A stretch of DNA of 64,000 bases from Terrabacter sp. MAHUQ-38 (GCF_014518425.1 NZ_JACVCU010000003.1:310001-374000), one strand, 5' to 3'. Counted from the first letter of the stretch, positions 18,574-27,839 are shown. The notes: generated by a model not told the origin, from the sequence alone. Numbers and translations: made by a program.

Positions 18574-18885
18574 GTGGCACGGTCCGACAGCGCCAGACCC
18601 GACGACGACCCGGACCGCGGGCTGTACGGCATCACGGTCGCGGCCGAGCTCGTGGGGATGCGCGTGCAGAACCTGCGGCTCTACGAGGCCCGCGGCCTGC
18701 TCGAGCCGCACCGCACGGCAGGTGGCACCCGGCGCTACAGCGGCAACGACCTCGAGAGGCTGCGACGCATCGGCGAGCTGCTCGACGAAGGCCTCAACCT
18801 GGTCGGCATCGGCAAGGTGCTGGGCCTCGAGAGCCGCGTGGAGCACCTGGAGACACAAGCCGCGCGGCGCCGGGGCACGCGGTGA
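18574..18885 (+). CDS. MerR-family (HspR-like) transcriptional regulator
   Basis: About 103 residues from the GTG at 18574, which follows ACGAGG; an ATG at 18544 is an alternative. The winged helix is YGITVAAELVGMRVQNLRLYEARGLLEPHRTAGGTRRYSGNDLERLRRI, then GLNLVGIGKVLGLESRVEHLE. The GMRVQNLRLYEARGLL wording and the short length resemble HspR, the heat-shock repressor, but no dnaK or clpB gene is near, so that role is not supported here. It overlaps the following DUF72 gene by four bases, so the two are co-expressed. Confidence 0.85.
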   Translation: MARSDSARPDDDPDRGLYGITVAAELVGMRVQNLRLYEARGLLEPHRTAGGTRRYSGNDLERLRRIGELLDEGLNLVGIGKVLGLESRVEHLETQAARRRGTR

Positions 18886-19715
18886 GCGGCCGCGCGCTCG
18901 TCGGCGTCTCGGGGTGGCGCTACCCGTCCTGGCGCGGCGACTTCTACCCGAAGGGGCTGCCCCAGCGGCTCGAGCTGACGTACGCCGCCGAGCGGATGAC
19001 GTCGGTCGAGGTGAACGGGTCCTTCTACTCCCTGCAGCGCCCGAGCTCGTATGCCGCGTGGCGGGCAGCCGTCCCCACCGACGTCGTGCTGGCCGTCAAG
19101 GGCGGACGTTTCATCACCCACATGAAGGCGCTGCGCGACGTCGAGACCGCGCTCGCCAACTTCTTCGCGAGCGGGGTGCTGGCGCTCGGGATGCAGCTGG
19201 GGCCGGTGCTGTGGCAGCTGCCCGAGCGGCTCGCGTACGACGCCGACCGCGTGTCCGCCTTCTTCGACCTGCTCCCGCGCACCACGGGCGAGGCGGCCCG
19301 CCTCGCGGGGGGACACGACGACAAGCTCGTCGACGACCGGGTGCTGACGACGTGCGAGGTCGACATCCCCCTGCGCCACGCGCTCGAGCCGCGGCACGCG
19401 AGCTTCGACTCGCCGGAGGCCAGAGCCCTGTGCTCCGAGCACGGCGTCGCCGTCGTCGTCGCCGACAGCGCGGGTCGCTGGCCGGTCATGCACGACGCGA
19501 CGAGCGACTTCCGCTACGTGCGGCTGCACGGTGAGACCGAGCTCTACGCGAGCGGCTACACCGACGACTCGCTCGACCGTTGGGCCGAGACGTGCCGGGG
19601 TTGGCTCGACGAGGGGCACGACGTGCACGTCTACTTCGACAACGACGCGAAGGGGCACGCGCCCCACGACGCCGTGCGTCTCGTCCGGCGACTCGGCCTG
19701 ACCACCGCGGCCTGA
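18882..19715 (+). CDS. DUF72 domain-containing protein
   Basis: 277 residues with a TIM-barrel DUF72 (YecE) fold: VGVSGWRYPSWRGDFYPKGLPQRLELTYAAERMTSVEVNGSFYSLQ at the N-terminus, FAVK-type VVLAVKGGRFITHMKALRDV, and YVRLHGETELYASGYTDDSLDRWAE and VHVYFDNDAKGHAPHDAVRL at the C-terminus, the DNxxxGxAxxNA-like end of the family. The biochemical role of DUF72 is not known; links to DNA repair and Fe-S cluster enzymes have been proposed. It starts at GTG in a GTGA overlap with the MerR gene. Confidence 0.93.
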   Translation: MSGRALVGVSGWRYPSWRGDFYPKGLPQRLELTYAAERMTSVEVNGSFYSLQRPSSYAAWRAAVPTDVVLAVKGGRFITHMKALRDVETALANFFASGVLALGMQLGPVLWQLPERLAYDADRVSAFFDLLPRTTGEAARLAGGHDDKLVDDRVLTTCEVDIPLRHALEPRHASFDSPEARALCSEHGVAVVVADSAGRWPVMHDATSDFRYVRLHGETELYASGYTDDSLDRWAETCRGWLDEGHDVHVYFDNDAKGHAPHDAVRLVRRLGLTTAA

Positions 19716-19825
19716 GCCGCCGGCTCCACGGACGCCACCCGAAGACGGCCTGGCCGTCCTCAGGCGATCCGCCGCGCCCCGGCATACGGTGGGCGCGCAG
19801 ACCGTCCTCGCGCCCTGGAGGCACC

Positions 19826-20308
19826 ATGACCGAGCACGTCCACAAGCAGCTTCCGCGCACGAGCGCGCGGGTGATCCGGCCGACGAACTGGCACGAGAGC
19901 CGCAAGGAGTCGCTGTCGTCCGGTGAGCGCGCGGCCGACATCCTGCGCAACAGCATGGGCAGCTGGACGTTCGTCTTCGCGTTCCTCGCGTTCATGGCGG
20001 TGTGGGCGCTCGTCAACACGGTGGTCAGGGCCTGGGACCCCTACCCGTTCATCCTGCTCAACCTCTTCCTCTCGATGCTCGCGGGCCTGCAGGGCGCGAT
20101 CCTGCTCATCGCTGCGAAGCGGCAGGACGCCGTCGCCGCGGCCCTGGCCGAGCACGACTACGAGACCAACGTGGCTGCCAAGAAGGACGTCGAGACGCTG
20201 CTCGACCTCACCGGACGCCAGCTCGTCATGCTGCACGAGCTGCGCGACCGCATCGACGCGCTCGAGCGTGGCAGTGGGGCGAAGCCACCCGGACCGCTAG
20301 GTTCGTGA
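19826..20308 (+). CDS. DUF1003 membrane protein
   Basis: 160 residues. MGSWTFVFAFLAFMAVWALVNTVV and DPYPFILLNLFLSMLAGLQGAILLI are the two transmembrane helices of DUF1003, separated by a short loop, and are followed by the conserved AAKRQDAVAAALAEHDYETNVAAKKDVETLL cytoplasmic helix. Function is unknown; the family is sometimes near Mg/Co transporters. The ATG at 19826 follows CTGGAGG. Its stop overlaps the start of pta, placing it in the pta-ackA unit. Confidence 0.93.
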   Translation: MTEHVHKQLPRTSARVIRPTNWHESRKESLSSGERAADILRNSMGSWTFVFAFLAFMAVWALVNTVVRAWDPYPFILLNLFLSMLAGLQGAILLIAAKRQDAVAAALAEHDYETNVAAKKDVETLLDLTGRQLVMLHELRDRIDALERGSGAKPPGPLGS

Positions 20309-22431
20309 CCGTGAGCCGAAGCGTCTACGTCGCCTCGCCGGAGGGCCTGACGGGCAAGTCCGCGGTAGCCCTCGGCCTGCTCGACGCCCTCATCCGCGAG
20401 GTCGGCTCGGTCGGGGTGTTCCGGCCGCTGACGACGTTGGGCACCGGGCCGCACGAGGTCGACCACATCGTCGACATGCTGGTCAGCCAGCCCGGCATGG
20501 ACCAGACGTACGACGAGGCCATCGGCGTGACGTACGCGCAGGCCCACGACGACCCCGACGAGGCCCTGCACGTCATCGTCGAGCGGTTCGGCGCCCTGAG
20601 CGCCCGGTTCGAGGTCGTCGTCGTCCTCGGCTCCGACTACACCGACGTCTCGACCGGCACCGAGCTGTCGTTCAACGCGCGTGTGGCCGCCAACCTCGGC
20701 TCGGCCGTCGTGCTCGTCGTGCACGGCCGCGACCGCACTCCCGAGCAGATCAAGGTCGCAGCCGACGGCGCCATCGCCGAGCTGCGCGCCAACCACGCCC
20801 AGACGGTGGCCGTCGTCGCCAACCGGGTCGACCCGGACGAGGTCGAGGCCGTGCGTGCGGTCCTCGCCGCACTGCCCTTCCCGGTGACCGCGGCCATCCC
20901 CGAGAACGCCCTGCTGTCGGCACCGAGCTTCCGGGCGCTCGCCGACGCGGTCGGCGCGCGGCTCGTCCTCGGCAGCGAGTCGTGGATGGACCGCGACAGC
21001 CTCGGGCTCGTCGTCGCCGCCATGAGCCTGCCCAACGTCCTGGCCCGTCTCGGCACCGACGTCACGGTCATCGCGCCGAGCGACCGCACCGACCTCATCC
21101 CCGGGCTCATGCTGGCCCACCAGTCGGGCACCTTCCCGACGCTCGCCGGCATCGTCCTGACCGGTGGCTACCCGATTCCCGAGACGATCGCGCGGCTGTC
21201 GGCAGGCGTGCAGCAGGACCTGCCGATCGCGCTGACCGACGACGGGACGTTCCGGACGGCCGAACGCCTCATGCAGGTGCGCGGCCCGATGACGAAGGGG
21301 TCTCGCAACAAGATCGAGACGGCTCGCCGGCTCTTCTCCGAGAGCGTCGACCAGGTCGCGCTGCTCACGGCGATCGACGTGTCGGCGTCGGAGGTGCGCA
21401 CCCCGTTGATGTTCGAGTTCCAGCTGATGGAGCGGGCACGGTCCGACCGGAAGCACATCGTGCTCCCCGAGAGCCAGGACGACCGCATCCTCGAGGCGGC
21501 CGACGTGCTGCTGCGCCGCGGTGTCGCCGACCTGACGCTGCTCGGCGACGAGACGAAGGTGCGGGCCCGTGGGTCGGCCCTCGGGCTCGACCTCGACGCC
21601 GCGGCGGTCGTCTCCCCCACCGAACCCGAGCTCGTCGAGCGCTTCGCGCACACGTATGCCGAAGCGCGAGCGCACAAGGGGATGACCGTCGGACGCGCGC
21701 GTGAGGTCATCACGGACATCTCGTACTTCGGCACGATGATGGTCCACCTCGGACTGGCCGACGGGATGGTGTCGGGGGCGGTCAACACGACGGCTCACAC
21801 CATCAGGCCCGCCCTCGAGTTCATCAAGACAGCCGAGGGCGTCAAGACCGTGTCGAGCGTCTTCCTCATGTGCCTCGCCGACCGCGTCCTCGTCTACGGC
21901 GACTGTGCGGTCATCCCCGACCCGACGGCGGAGCAGCTCGCCGACATCGCGATCTCGTCGGCGCAGACGGCGCAGCAGTTCGGCATCGACCCCCGCATCG
22001 CGATGCTGTCGTACTCGACGGGGTCTAGCGGCTCCGGCGCCGACGTCGAGAAGGTCCGCGCCGCCACCGCGCTCGTGGCAGAGCGTGCTCCGGAGCTCGC
22101 CCTCGCGGGCCCGATCCAGTACGACGCCGCGATCGACCCCGTCGTCGGGCGCGCGAAGATGCCCGACTCCGAGGTCTCGGGCCGCGCGACGGTCTTCGTC
22201 TTCCCCGACCTCAACACCGGCAACAACACGTACAAGGCGGTGCAGCGCAGCGCGCACGCCGTCGCGGTCGGTCCGGTGCTCCAGGGTCTGCGCAAGCCGG
22301 TCAACGACCTCTCGCGCGGCGCGCTCGTGGACGACATCGTCAACACCGTCGCCATCACAGCCGTACAGGCGCAGGGCACGACACAGCAGGCCACGAGCCG
22401 GGCCACGACACAGCAGGGAGCCGCATCGTGA
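20305..22431 (+). CDS. pta: Phosphate acetyltransferase (long form)
   Basis: 708 residues. It interconverts acetyl-CoA and acetyl phosphate. The N-terminal third is a P-loop-like BioD-type domain (VYVASPEGLTGKSAVALGLLDAL), the middle is a DRTGG domain (APSDRTDLIPGLMLAHQSG, then AGIVLTGGYPIPETIARL), and the last 320 residues are the PTA_PTB catalytic domain (KHIVLPESQDDRILEAADVLL, DISYFGTMMVHLGLADGMVSGA, MLSYSTGSSGSGADVEKV, VFPDLNTGNNTYKAVQR). The GTG start at 20305 forms a GTGA overlap with the DUF1003 stop; a GTG six bases later is possible. The stop overlaps ackA. The pair makes ATP from acetyl-CoA or activates acetate. Confidence 0.97.
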   Translation: MTVSRSVYVASPEGLTGKSAVALGLLDALIREVGSVGVFRPLTTLGTGPHEVDHIVDMLVSQPGMDQTYDEAIGVTYAQAHDDPDEALHVIVERFGALSARFEVVVVLGSDYTDVSTGTELSFNARVAANLGSAVVLVVHGRDRTPEQIKVAADGAIAELRANHAQTVAVVANRVDPDEVEAVRAVLAALPFPVTAAIPENALLSAPSFRALADAVGARLVLGSESWMDRDSLGLVVAAMSLPNVLARLGTDVTVIAPSDRTDLIPGLMLAHQSGTFPTLAGIVLTGGYPIPETIARLSAGVQQDLPIALTDDGTFRTAERLMQVRGPMTKGSRNKIETARRLFSESVDQVALLTAIDVSASEVRTPLMFEFQLMERARSDRKHIVLPESQDDRILEAADVLLRRGVADLTLLGDETKVRARGSALGLDLDAAAVVSPTEPELVERFAHTYAEARAHKGMTVGRAREVITDISYFGTMMVHLGLADGMVSGAVNTTAHTIRPALEFIKTAEGVKTVSSVFLMCLADRVLVYGDCAVIPDPTAEQLADIAISSAQTAQQFGIDPRIAMLSYSTGSSGSGADVEKVRAATALVAERAPELALAGPIQYDAAIDPVVGRAKMPDSEVSGRATVFVFPDLNTGNNTYKAVQRSAHAVAVGPVLQGLRKPVNDLSRGALVDDIVNTVAITAVQAQGTTQQATSRATTQQGAAS

Positions 22432-23594
22432 CGGAGCGCCCCGTCCTCGTCCTCAACGCCGGCTCGTCGTCGCTGAAGTACCAGGTGCTCGTCCCCGAGT
22501 CGGGTGACGTGCGCGCGGGCGGGGTCGTCGAGCGCATCGGCGAGTCGGGCAGCGACGTGGCCGACCACGCGGCCGCGCTGGAGGCCATGACCGAGCGACT
22601 CCGCAGCGATGACGTCGACCTCGATGAGGTGCCACTGCGGGCGGTGGGCCACCGCGTCGTCCACGGCGGGCCCGACTTCTCCCAGCCGGTCGTCATCGAC
22701 GACGCCGTGCTCGACCGGGTCCGCGACCTGAGCTCCCTTGCGCCCCTGCACAACCCGGCCGCCATCACCGGCATCGAGGCCGCGCGTGAGCGCTTCGACG
22801 TGCCGCACGTGGCCGTCTTCGACACCGCGTTCTTCTCGGCACTGCCGCCCCGGGCATCGACGTATGCCGTGCCCCGCGACCTCGCCGAGAAGCACGCGAT
22901 CCGCCGCTACGGTTTCCACGGCACCTCGCACGAGTACGTCTCCCAGGCGGCCGCCGACCTGCTCGGCAGACCGGCGGCCGACCTGCGCCAGGTCGTCCTC
23001 CACCTCGGCAACGGCTGCTCGGCGTCGGCCGTGCGCGGCGGTCGCCCGGTCGACACGTCGATGGGGCTGACCCCGCTGCAGGGACTCGTCATGGGCACCC
23101 GCTCCGGCGACGTCGACCCGGGACTCCACGCGTACCTCGCGCGCGAGGCCGGCCTGTCGCTCGACGAGATCGACACGCTGCTCAACAAGAAGTCCGGCGT
23201 GCTGGGGCTCAGCGGCGTCAACGACTTCCGCGAGCTCGAGGACCGGCTCGAGGCCGGCGACGCGGCGGCTCGGCTCGCGTTCGACGTCGTGGTCCACCGG
23301 CTCAAGCACTACGTCGGGGCCTACCTCGCCATCCTCGGCGGTCTCGACGTCCTCGTCTTCACCGCCGGCGTCGGCGAGAACAGCACGACCGTCCGGGCCG
23401 CCGTGACCGAGGGCCTGTCCGAGCTCGGCATCACGGTCGACCCGGCGCGCAACGCCGCCCGCTCCAAGCAGGCACGCGTCATCTCGCCGGACGGGTCACG
23501 GGTCGTCGTCGCGGTCGTGCCGACCAACGAGGAGCTGGCGATCGCCCGCCAGACAGCACGGCTCATCGGCGACGGGGCCCGCCCGGGCGCCTGA
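22428..23594 (+). CDS. ackA: Acetate kinase
   Basis: 388 residues. It converts acetyl phosphate and ADP to acetate and ATP, or the reverse. Family signatures: VLVLNAGSSSLKYQVL at the N-terminus, GHRVVHGGPDFSQPVVID near residue 70, HNPAAITGIEAARERF, AVFDTAFF, RRYGFHGTSHEYVSQ near 165, MGLTPLQGLVMGTRSGDVDPGL near 210, and FTAGVGENSTTVRAAV near 310. The GTG start overlaps the stop of pta by four bases, so the two are translated together. Confidence 0.97.
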   Translation: MTERPVLVLNAGSSSLKYQVLVPESGDVRAGGVVERIGESGSDVADHAAALEAMTERLRSDDVDLDEVPLRAVGHRVVHGGPDFSQPVVIDDAVLDRVRDLSSLAPLHNPAAITGIEAARERFDVPHVAVFDTAFFSALPPRASTYAVPRDLAEKHAIRRYGFHGTSHEYVSQAAADLLGRPAADLRQVVLHLGNGCSASAVRGGRPVDTSMGLTPLQGLVMGTRSGDVDPGLHAYLAREAGLSLDEIDTLLNKKSGVLGLSGVNDFRELEDRLEAGDAAARLAFDVVVHRLKHYVGAYLAILGGLDVLVFTAGVGENSTTVRAAVTEGLSELGITVDPARNAARSKQARVISPDGSRVVVAVVPTNEELAIARQTARLIGDGARPGA

Positions 23595-23624
23595 TGCCCC
23601 CGAGTGGTGCGCGAGCACAGGCTC

Positions 23625-24494
23625 TCAGGCGTCGCGCCGGGCTGCGAGGTACTCGCGCAGCGACATGGGTCTCTGCCCGGTCACGCGCTCGACGTCGTCG
23701 CTGACACCGGCGAGCTCGCCGGCGGCGACTGCGGTGTACGTGGAGACCCAGGCGTCCACCTGCCAGTCCGGCGCCCCGTAGACGGCGCGTGAGGCGTACG
23801 CCTCCTCGACCGTCTCGTCGTGGAAGCTCACCTCGCGGCCGGTCACGTCGCTGACGACCTCCGCCATCTGCGCGAACGTCAACGCCTCCGGTCCGGTCAG
23901 GGCGTAGGTCGATCCGGCGTGCGCCGCCGAGTCGAGGAGCACCGTCGCCGCGACCCGGGCGATGTCGGCGTGCGACACGACCGCGGCGCGTCCCTCGCCG
24001 GCGGGTCCACGGATGACGCCGTCCTCGCCGACCATCTGGTGCACGAACTCGAGGTAGAGGTTGTCCCGCAGGAAGGTCCAGTCCATCCCGGAGTCCCGGA
24101 GGTGCTGCTCGGTGGCCGCGTGGTCGCGCGCGAGGGTGAATGTCGCATCGGGCGACGCACCGAAGAACGAGATGTAGACGACGTGGCGCACCCCGGCCGC
24201 GGCCGCGGCGTCGACGAAGGTGCGGTGCTCGCGCAGCCGGTCCTCGTTCTCCGAGGCCGAGACCATGAAGAGCGTCTCGACGCCGGCCAACGCCACCTCC
24301 GCTGCCGACCCGTCGCCGTAGGTGGCCTGCACCGGCTCGGCGCCGGGAAGCGCGGGCGCGCGTGCGAGGTCGCGCACGACGAGCCGCTGCCCGACGCCTC
24401 GTGCTGCGAGGTCGCGGGCGACGAGGCCACCGAGCCAGCCCGTCGATCCCGTGACGGCGAGGGACGGACGGCCACGGTCGAGGGGTGCGCTCAT
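23625..24494 (-). CDS. NmrA/SDR-family NAD(P)-binding protein
   Basis: 289 residues. Atypical short-chain dehydrogenase of the NmrA/QOR2 type: SLAVTGSTGWLGGLVARDLAARGVGQRLVVRD is the Rossmann GxTGxxG motif, followed by TYGDGSAAEVALAGVETLFMVSASENEDRLREHRTFVDAAAAAGVRHVVYISF. The catalytic YxxxK is absent, as is common in this group, which often senses or uses NAD(P)H; the QOR2-like enzymes reduce quinones. It is convergent with ackA, 30 bases apart. The start MSAPLDRGRP is the first ATG near the Rossmann motif. Confidence 0.9.
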   Translation of the reverse strand: MSAPLDRGRPSLAVTGSTGWLGGLVARDLAARGVGQRLVVRDLARAPALPGAEPVQATYGDGSAAEVALAGVETLFMVSASENEDRLREHRTFVDAAAAAGVRHVVYISFFGASPDATFTLARDHAATEQHLRDSGMDWTFLRDNLYLEFVHQMVGEDGVIRGPAGEGRAAVVSHADIARVAATVLLDSAAHAGSTYALTGPEALTFAQMAEVVSDVTGREVSFHDETVEEAYASRAVYGAPDWQVDAWVSTYTAVAAGELAGVSDDVERVTGQRPMSLREYLAARRDA

Positions 24495-24615
24495 GCTCCC
24501 GAGCGTACGCAGCAGCGTCGGGTCAGGCCGTACGCACCGCGACGCAGGTCGGCGCAGGCGCCACCGCAGCGGGGTGATCCACCGGAAGCGTGGCGCGGCG
24601 GCATACGGTGTGGTC

Positions 24616-25818
24616 GTGACCGACAACCCGGCTGCCGCCCCTGCCGTCCAGACGCCCGGCCCGTCGACCCCGGCCCGTGTCGACCCGAGGCCGTCCGAGC
24701 CGGACCGGCTCCCGGGCATCGAGGCGGCCGCGGTGCCGCCCGGCGTCCGCGTCGCCAGCGAGTGGTCGTGGCGGCTGCTCCTCATCGCAGCAGCCCTGTT
24801 CGTGCTCTCCGTCGCCGTGCGCGCCGTGTCGGAGATCGTCGTCCCCGTCGCCATCGCGCTCCTGCTGACGGCGCTGCTGCGGCCTGTCGCCACGTGGCTC
24901 CAGCGCCGGATGAAGCCAGGGGCGGCCGCCGGTCTCACGCTGCTCGGCACCATCGTGCTCGTCAGTGCCCTCTTCACTCTCGTCGGCTCCCAGTTCAGCA
25001 GCGGCTTCTCGGATCTGACGGCGCAGGTGGCGACCGGCCTCGAGCGCATCCGCGACTGGGTGCGCACGACCTTCAACATCACCGACGCCCAGTTCGACGA
25101 GTACTTCAACACCGTCCGCGACAAGGTGAGCGAGTCCGGCAACCTCGGTGCCACGGCGACGTCCGTGGGGCTGACGGCCACGCACTTCCTCGCCGGGCTG
25201 TTCATCGCCCTCTTCTCCCTCTTCTTCTTCCTCTACGAGGGGCCGCGCATCTGGAGCTGGATCGTGCGCCTGTTCCCGAGCGCGACCCGCCCCCGCGTCA
25301 ACTCCTCGGGCTTCATCGCCTGGCACCAGCTGTCGGCGTTCGTCCGGGCGACGATGATCGTCGCCTTCGTCGATGCGGTCGGCATCTCCGTCGGCGCCGC
25401 GATCCTCAAGGTGCCGTTCGCCTTCGCGATCGGCATCCTCGTCTTCCTGCTGGCATTCATCCCGATCCTCGGCGCACTCCTGTCGGGAGCGGTCGCGGTC
25501 CTGCTCGCACTCGTCGCGCACGGCCCCGGCGTCGCCCTCATCATGCTGGCCGTCGTCATCGGCGTTCAGCAGCTCGAGTCGCACGTGCTCCAGCCGTTCC
25601 TGCTCGGCAAGGCCGTCAGCGTCCACCCCCTCGCCGTCATCCTCGCGATCGCGACGGGCTCGATCATCGCGGGCATCGTCGGCGCCCTCGTCGCCGTCCC
25701 GTTCGCGGCCGTGCTCAACGCCGTGGGCAAGCACATCTTCAGCGACGAGACGCCGGCCGAGCTCGACCGGGAGATGGCCGCGCACGCCGACGAGGGCGGG
25801 ACACCAGCCAGCGCCTGA
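24616..25818 (+). CDS. AI-2E family transporter
   Basis: 400 residues with about eight transmembrane segments. WRLLLIAAALFVLSVAVRAVSEIVVPVAIALLLTALLRPVATWLQRR is the N-terminal pair, a soluble loop (VATGLERIRDWVRTTFNITD) follows, and the C-terminal half has the family signature IPILGALLSGAVAVLLALVAHGPGVALIMLAVVIGVQQLESHVLQPFLLGKAVSVHPLAVI. Members include TqsA and Na+/H+ or export permeases; substrate is unknown. The GTG at 24616 is used; another GTG lies six bases upstream. Divergent from the NmrA gene by about 120 bases. Confidence 0.92.
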   Translation: MTDNPAAAPAVQTPGPSTPARVDPRPSEPDRLPGIEAAAVPPGVRVASEWSWRLLLIAAALFVLSVAVRAVSEIVVPVAIALLLTALLRPVATWLQRRMKPGAAAGLTLLGTIVLVSALFTLVGSQFSSGFSDLTAQVATGLERIRDWVRTTFNITDAQFDEYFNTVRDKVSESGNLGATATSVGLTATHFLAGLFIALFSLFFFLYEGPRIWSWIVRLFPSATRPRVNSSGFIAWHQLSAFVRATMIVAFVDAVGISVGAAILKVPFAFAIGILVFLLAFIPILGALLSGAVAVLLALVAHGPGVALIMLAVVIGVQQLESHVLQPFLLGKAVSVHPLAVILAIATGSIIAGIVGALVAVPFAAVLNAVGKHIFSDETPAELDREMAAHADEGGTPASA

Positions 25819-25823
25819 CCCCG

Positions 25824-25856
25824 CCGTGTGCCGTGCGGCGGCCGCACGGCACACGG
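25824..25856 (+). terminator. Terminator between AI-2E transporter and sepX
   Basis: Perfect 15-base arms CCGTGTGCCGTGCGG and its complement around a 3-base loop, five bases after the stop. The genes converge here, so it may serve both. Confidence 0.85.
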
Positions 25857-25929
25857 CCGGGTGCGCGTCGCGGACCTTCAGGTGGCTGGCCGGTGGGTCG
25901 CTCGGTTGCTCTCGAGTGGGTCTCGACGG

Positions 25930-27066
25930 CTACTGAGAGACGGCGCGCCGGGCGAAGAGGGCCCGGTCGTCGAGCTCCTCGGCCTCGTCGGCGAACTCCG
26001 GCGTGTCGAACACGTCAGCCGGGATGCCACCCTCGGTGTAGCGCGGCTCGGCCTTCGCCTTGAGCGCGTAGGTCGGGCGCGGCACGGGCACGGGGCTCCA
26101 GCTGCCCTCGGGCACCTCCTGCACCTCGGGGGCGGCCACCGGCACCTCACCCGTGACCGGGGCCTGGACGTCGAAGACGCCGGGCTCCGGCGGCTGGGTG
26201 GCCGCGCTGGGGGCGGAGCTGACGACCTCCGCCTCGGGGGCGACCGAGCTGCGGATGACCTGCGTGTCCTCGGTGGACAGGACCGGCTGGTGGGCCGGCG
26301 CGTAGTCGTCGTGGCGACGCCGACGCCGGCGGCCCTTGCCCTCGCCGTGTCGATCGTCCGAGCCGGACGCCGGCGCGGCACGCAGCCGGTCGGCCCTGGC
26401 CTCGGCCCGCAGCCAGACGAGGACGGCGACGACGGTGAGGACCGCGAACGGCACCGAGACCCACATGAGGACGCCGGTCACCGAGAGCGCGACCGACGTG
26501 GGCAGCCAGGCGACCGCCGCGAGGAGCAGCGCTGCGCGCAGGCGCCGCTGCGCGAGCGGCACGCGGACCGGCGCCGCGGCGGTGCCGTGACGGCGCGGGG
26601 CGTGGGGGCTCGACGTGCTCGCTGAGTCGGGCATGCGGTCCACCTCGGCGGCGTAGGGGGCGATGTCGTGGTCGGTGTGGCTCAGGTCGACGTGGTTGGG
26701 GTCGACGTGGTTGGGGTCGACGTGGTTGGGGTCGACGCGCACGTCGGCGGAGGCCCGCACCTGTCCGTCGGACCGGCGCGCGACGAGCGGCGAGTGGCGG
26801 TGCGCCGTGCCGGCCGGCACCGCCCGCTTCACGTCGACGGTCGGGCGGGCCATGCTCGCGGGCTTGACGGCGTACGAGTGGGGGCGCGGCGTGCGCAGCT
26901 CGGTCGTGGCGAGGGCGGGCCGCTTCTCGAGGACGCGCATCGCCTCGGAGAAGCCGTCGACCGAGCGCGACGCGGCCGCGTCCTCGCGGCGACGCGCCCA
27001 GTGCTGCACGAGGTAGGCAGCCCAGATCGCCACGATGACGACGAAGATCAGACTGCTGACAGGCAC
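25930..27066 (-). CDS. sepX: Divisome protein SepX/GlpR
   Basis: 378 residues. VSSLIFVVIVAIWAAYLVQHWARRREDAAASRSVDGFSEAMRVL is the N-terminal transmembrane helix and conserved motif of the actinobacterial SepX/GlpR family. Two further helices lie near 180-225 (RAALLLAAVAWLPTSVALSV and WVSVPFAVLTVVAVLVWLR), and the rest is low-complexity. In Streptomyces SepX localises with FtsZ and stabilises division septa. The GTG at 27066 is preferred because family homology begins at PVSSL; an ATG at 27075 is possible. A DPNHV peptide repeated three times lies near residue 115. The gene order after a GNAT gene and Mo-cofactor genes resembles Streptomyces. Confidence 0.85.
   Translation of the reverse strand: MPVSSLIFVVIVAIWAAYLVQHWARRREDAAASRSVDGFSEAMRVLEKRPALATTELRTPRPHSYAVKPASMARPTVDVKRAVPAGTAHRHSPLVARRSDGQVRASADVRVDPNHVDPNHVDPNHVDLSHTDHDIAPYAAEVDRMPDSASTSSPHAPRRHGTAAAPVRVPLAQRRLRAALLLAAVAWLPTSVALSVTGVLMWVSVPFAVLTVVAVLVWLRAEARADRLRAAPASGSDDRHGEGKGRRRRRRHDDYAPAHQPVLSTEDTQVIRSSVAPEAEVVSSAPSAATQPPEPGVFDVQAPVTGEVPVAAPEVQEVPEGSWSPVPVPRPTYALKAKAEPRYTEGGIPADVFDTPEFADEAEELDDRALFARRAVSQ
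26686..26730. repeat. 15-bp tandem repeat within sepX
   Basis: Three perfect copies of GTCGACGTGGTTGGG in tandem, followed by a partial fourth. On the coding strand they give repeated DPNHV in the disordered linker. The unit keeps the frame. Confidence 0.92.
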
Positions 27067-27136
27067 GTGACCCACGGTAGGACGCCGCTACGTGAGGTCC
27101 CCGCACATTCGAGGCGTGTCGCGCAAGAGGCTGGTG

Positions 27137-27775
27137 TTACACCTGTGACAGGCGTTCCATGAGGGTCGAGCCCCCGAGGTCCTCCGTCGTCACGGCGAAG
27201 GAGCGGTGGTCGCGCCAGGCGCCGTCGATGTGCAGGTAGCGTTCGCGCACCCCTTCGTCGCGCAGCCCGAGCCGTTCGACCACGCGCAGCGAGGGCAGGT
27301 TGTCGAGCCGGATGTTGACCTCGACCCGGTGCAGTCCACCGTCCCCCAGCGCATGGTCGATCGCCATGGCCAGCGCGCGGGTGGCGATGCCGCGGCCGGT
27401 GGCGGACTCGGCGATCCAGTAGCCGGCCGCGCCGGACTGCTGGGCGGCGCGGACGATGCCGAAGAGATGGACCTGCCCGACGATGCGGCCACCGACCTCG
27501 ATGCACCAGGGCAGGGCGCGGTCGGCGCGGGCCTCGGCATCGAGGTCACGGACGAACTGGCGGAACGACACGGGCGGGCGCGTGGGGGCGCCCGGGGGCA
27601 GGGTCGGCTCCCACGGCTGGACGTAGGCCGCATTGTCGCGTCGCACGCGCTGCCAGTCGCGCTCGTCCGCGGCGCGCAGAGGCCTCAGCACGATGGCCGG
27701 CTCGGTGGACGCGTCGCGCAGCACCACGGGCCAGCGGGCCTGCCCGTCGCGGTGCGGACGCCACGGCATCCTCAC
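27137..27775 (-). CDS. RimJ/RimL-type GNAT N-acetyltransferase
   Basis: 212 residues. IVLRPLRAADERDWQRVRRDN opens the GNAT fold; the acetyl-CoA loop is AGYWIAESATGRGIATRALAMAIDHAL (Q/RxxGxG/A) near 120-147 and the end VEVNIRLDNLPSLRVVERLGLRDEGVRERYLHIDGAWRDH is the classic RimJ/RimL tail. Members acetylate N-terminal residues of ribosomal proteins or free amino compounds. The gene lies in a leftward run after mogA (65-base gap) and before sepX (70-base gap), an order also seen in other actinobacteria. Confidence 0.92.
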   Translation of the reverse strand: MRMPWRPHRDGQARWPVVLRDASTEPAIVLRPLRAADERDWQRVRRDNAAYVQPWEPTLPPGAPTRPPVSFRQFVRDLDAEARADRALPWCIEVGGRIVGQVHLFGIVRAAQQSGAAGYWIAESATGRGIATRALAMAIDHALGDGGLHRVEVNIRLDNLPSLRVVERLGLRDEGVRERYLHIDGAWRDHRSFAVTTEDLGGSTLMERLSQV

Positions 27776-27839
27776 GGTCGATCGCCCGTCGGAGGGTCAT
27801 GGCGGATCACCGTGTGCCGCAGCGAGGTCAGGACGCCCT

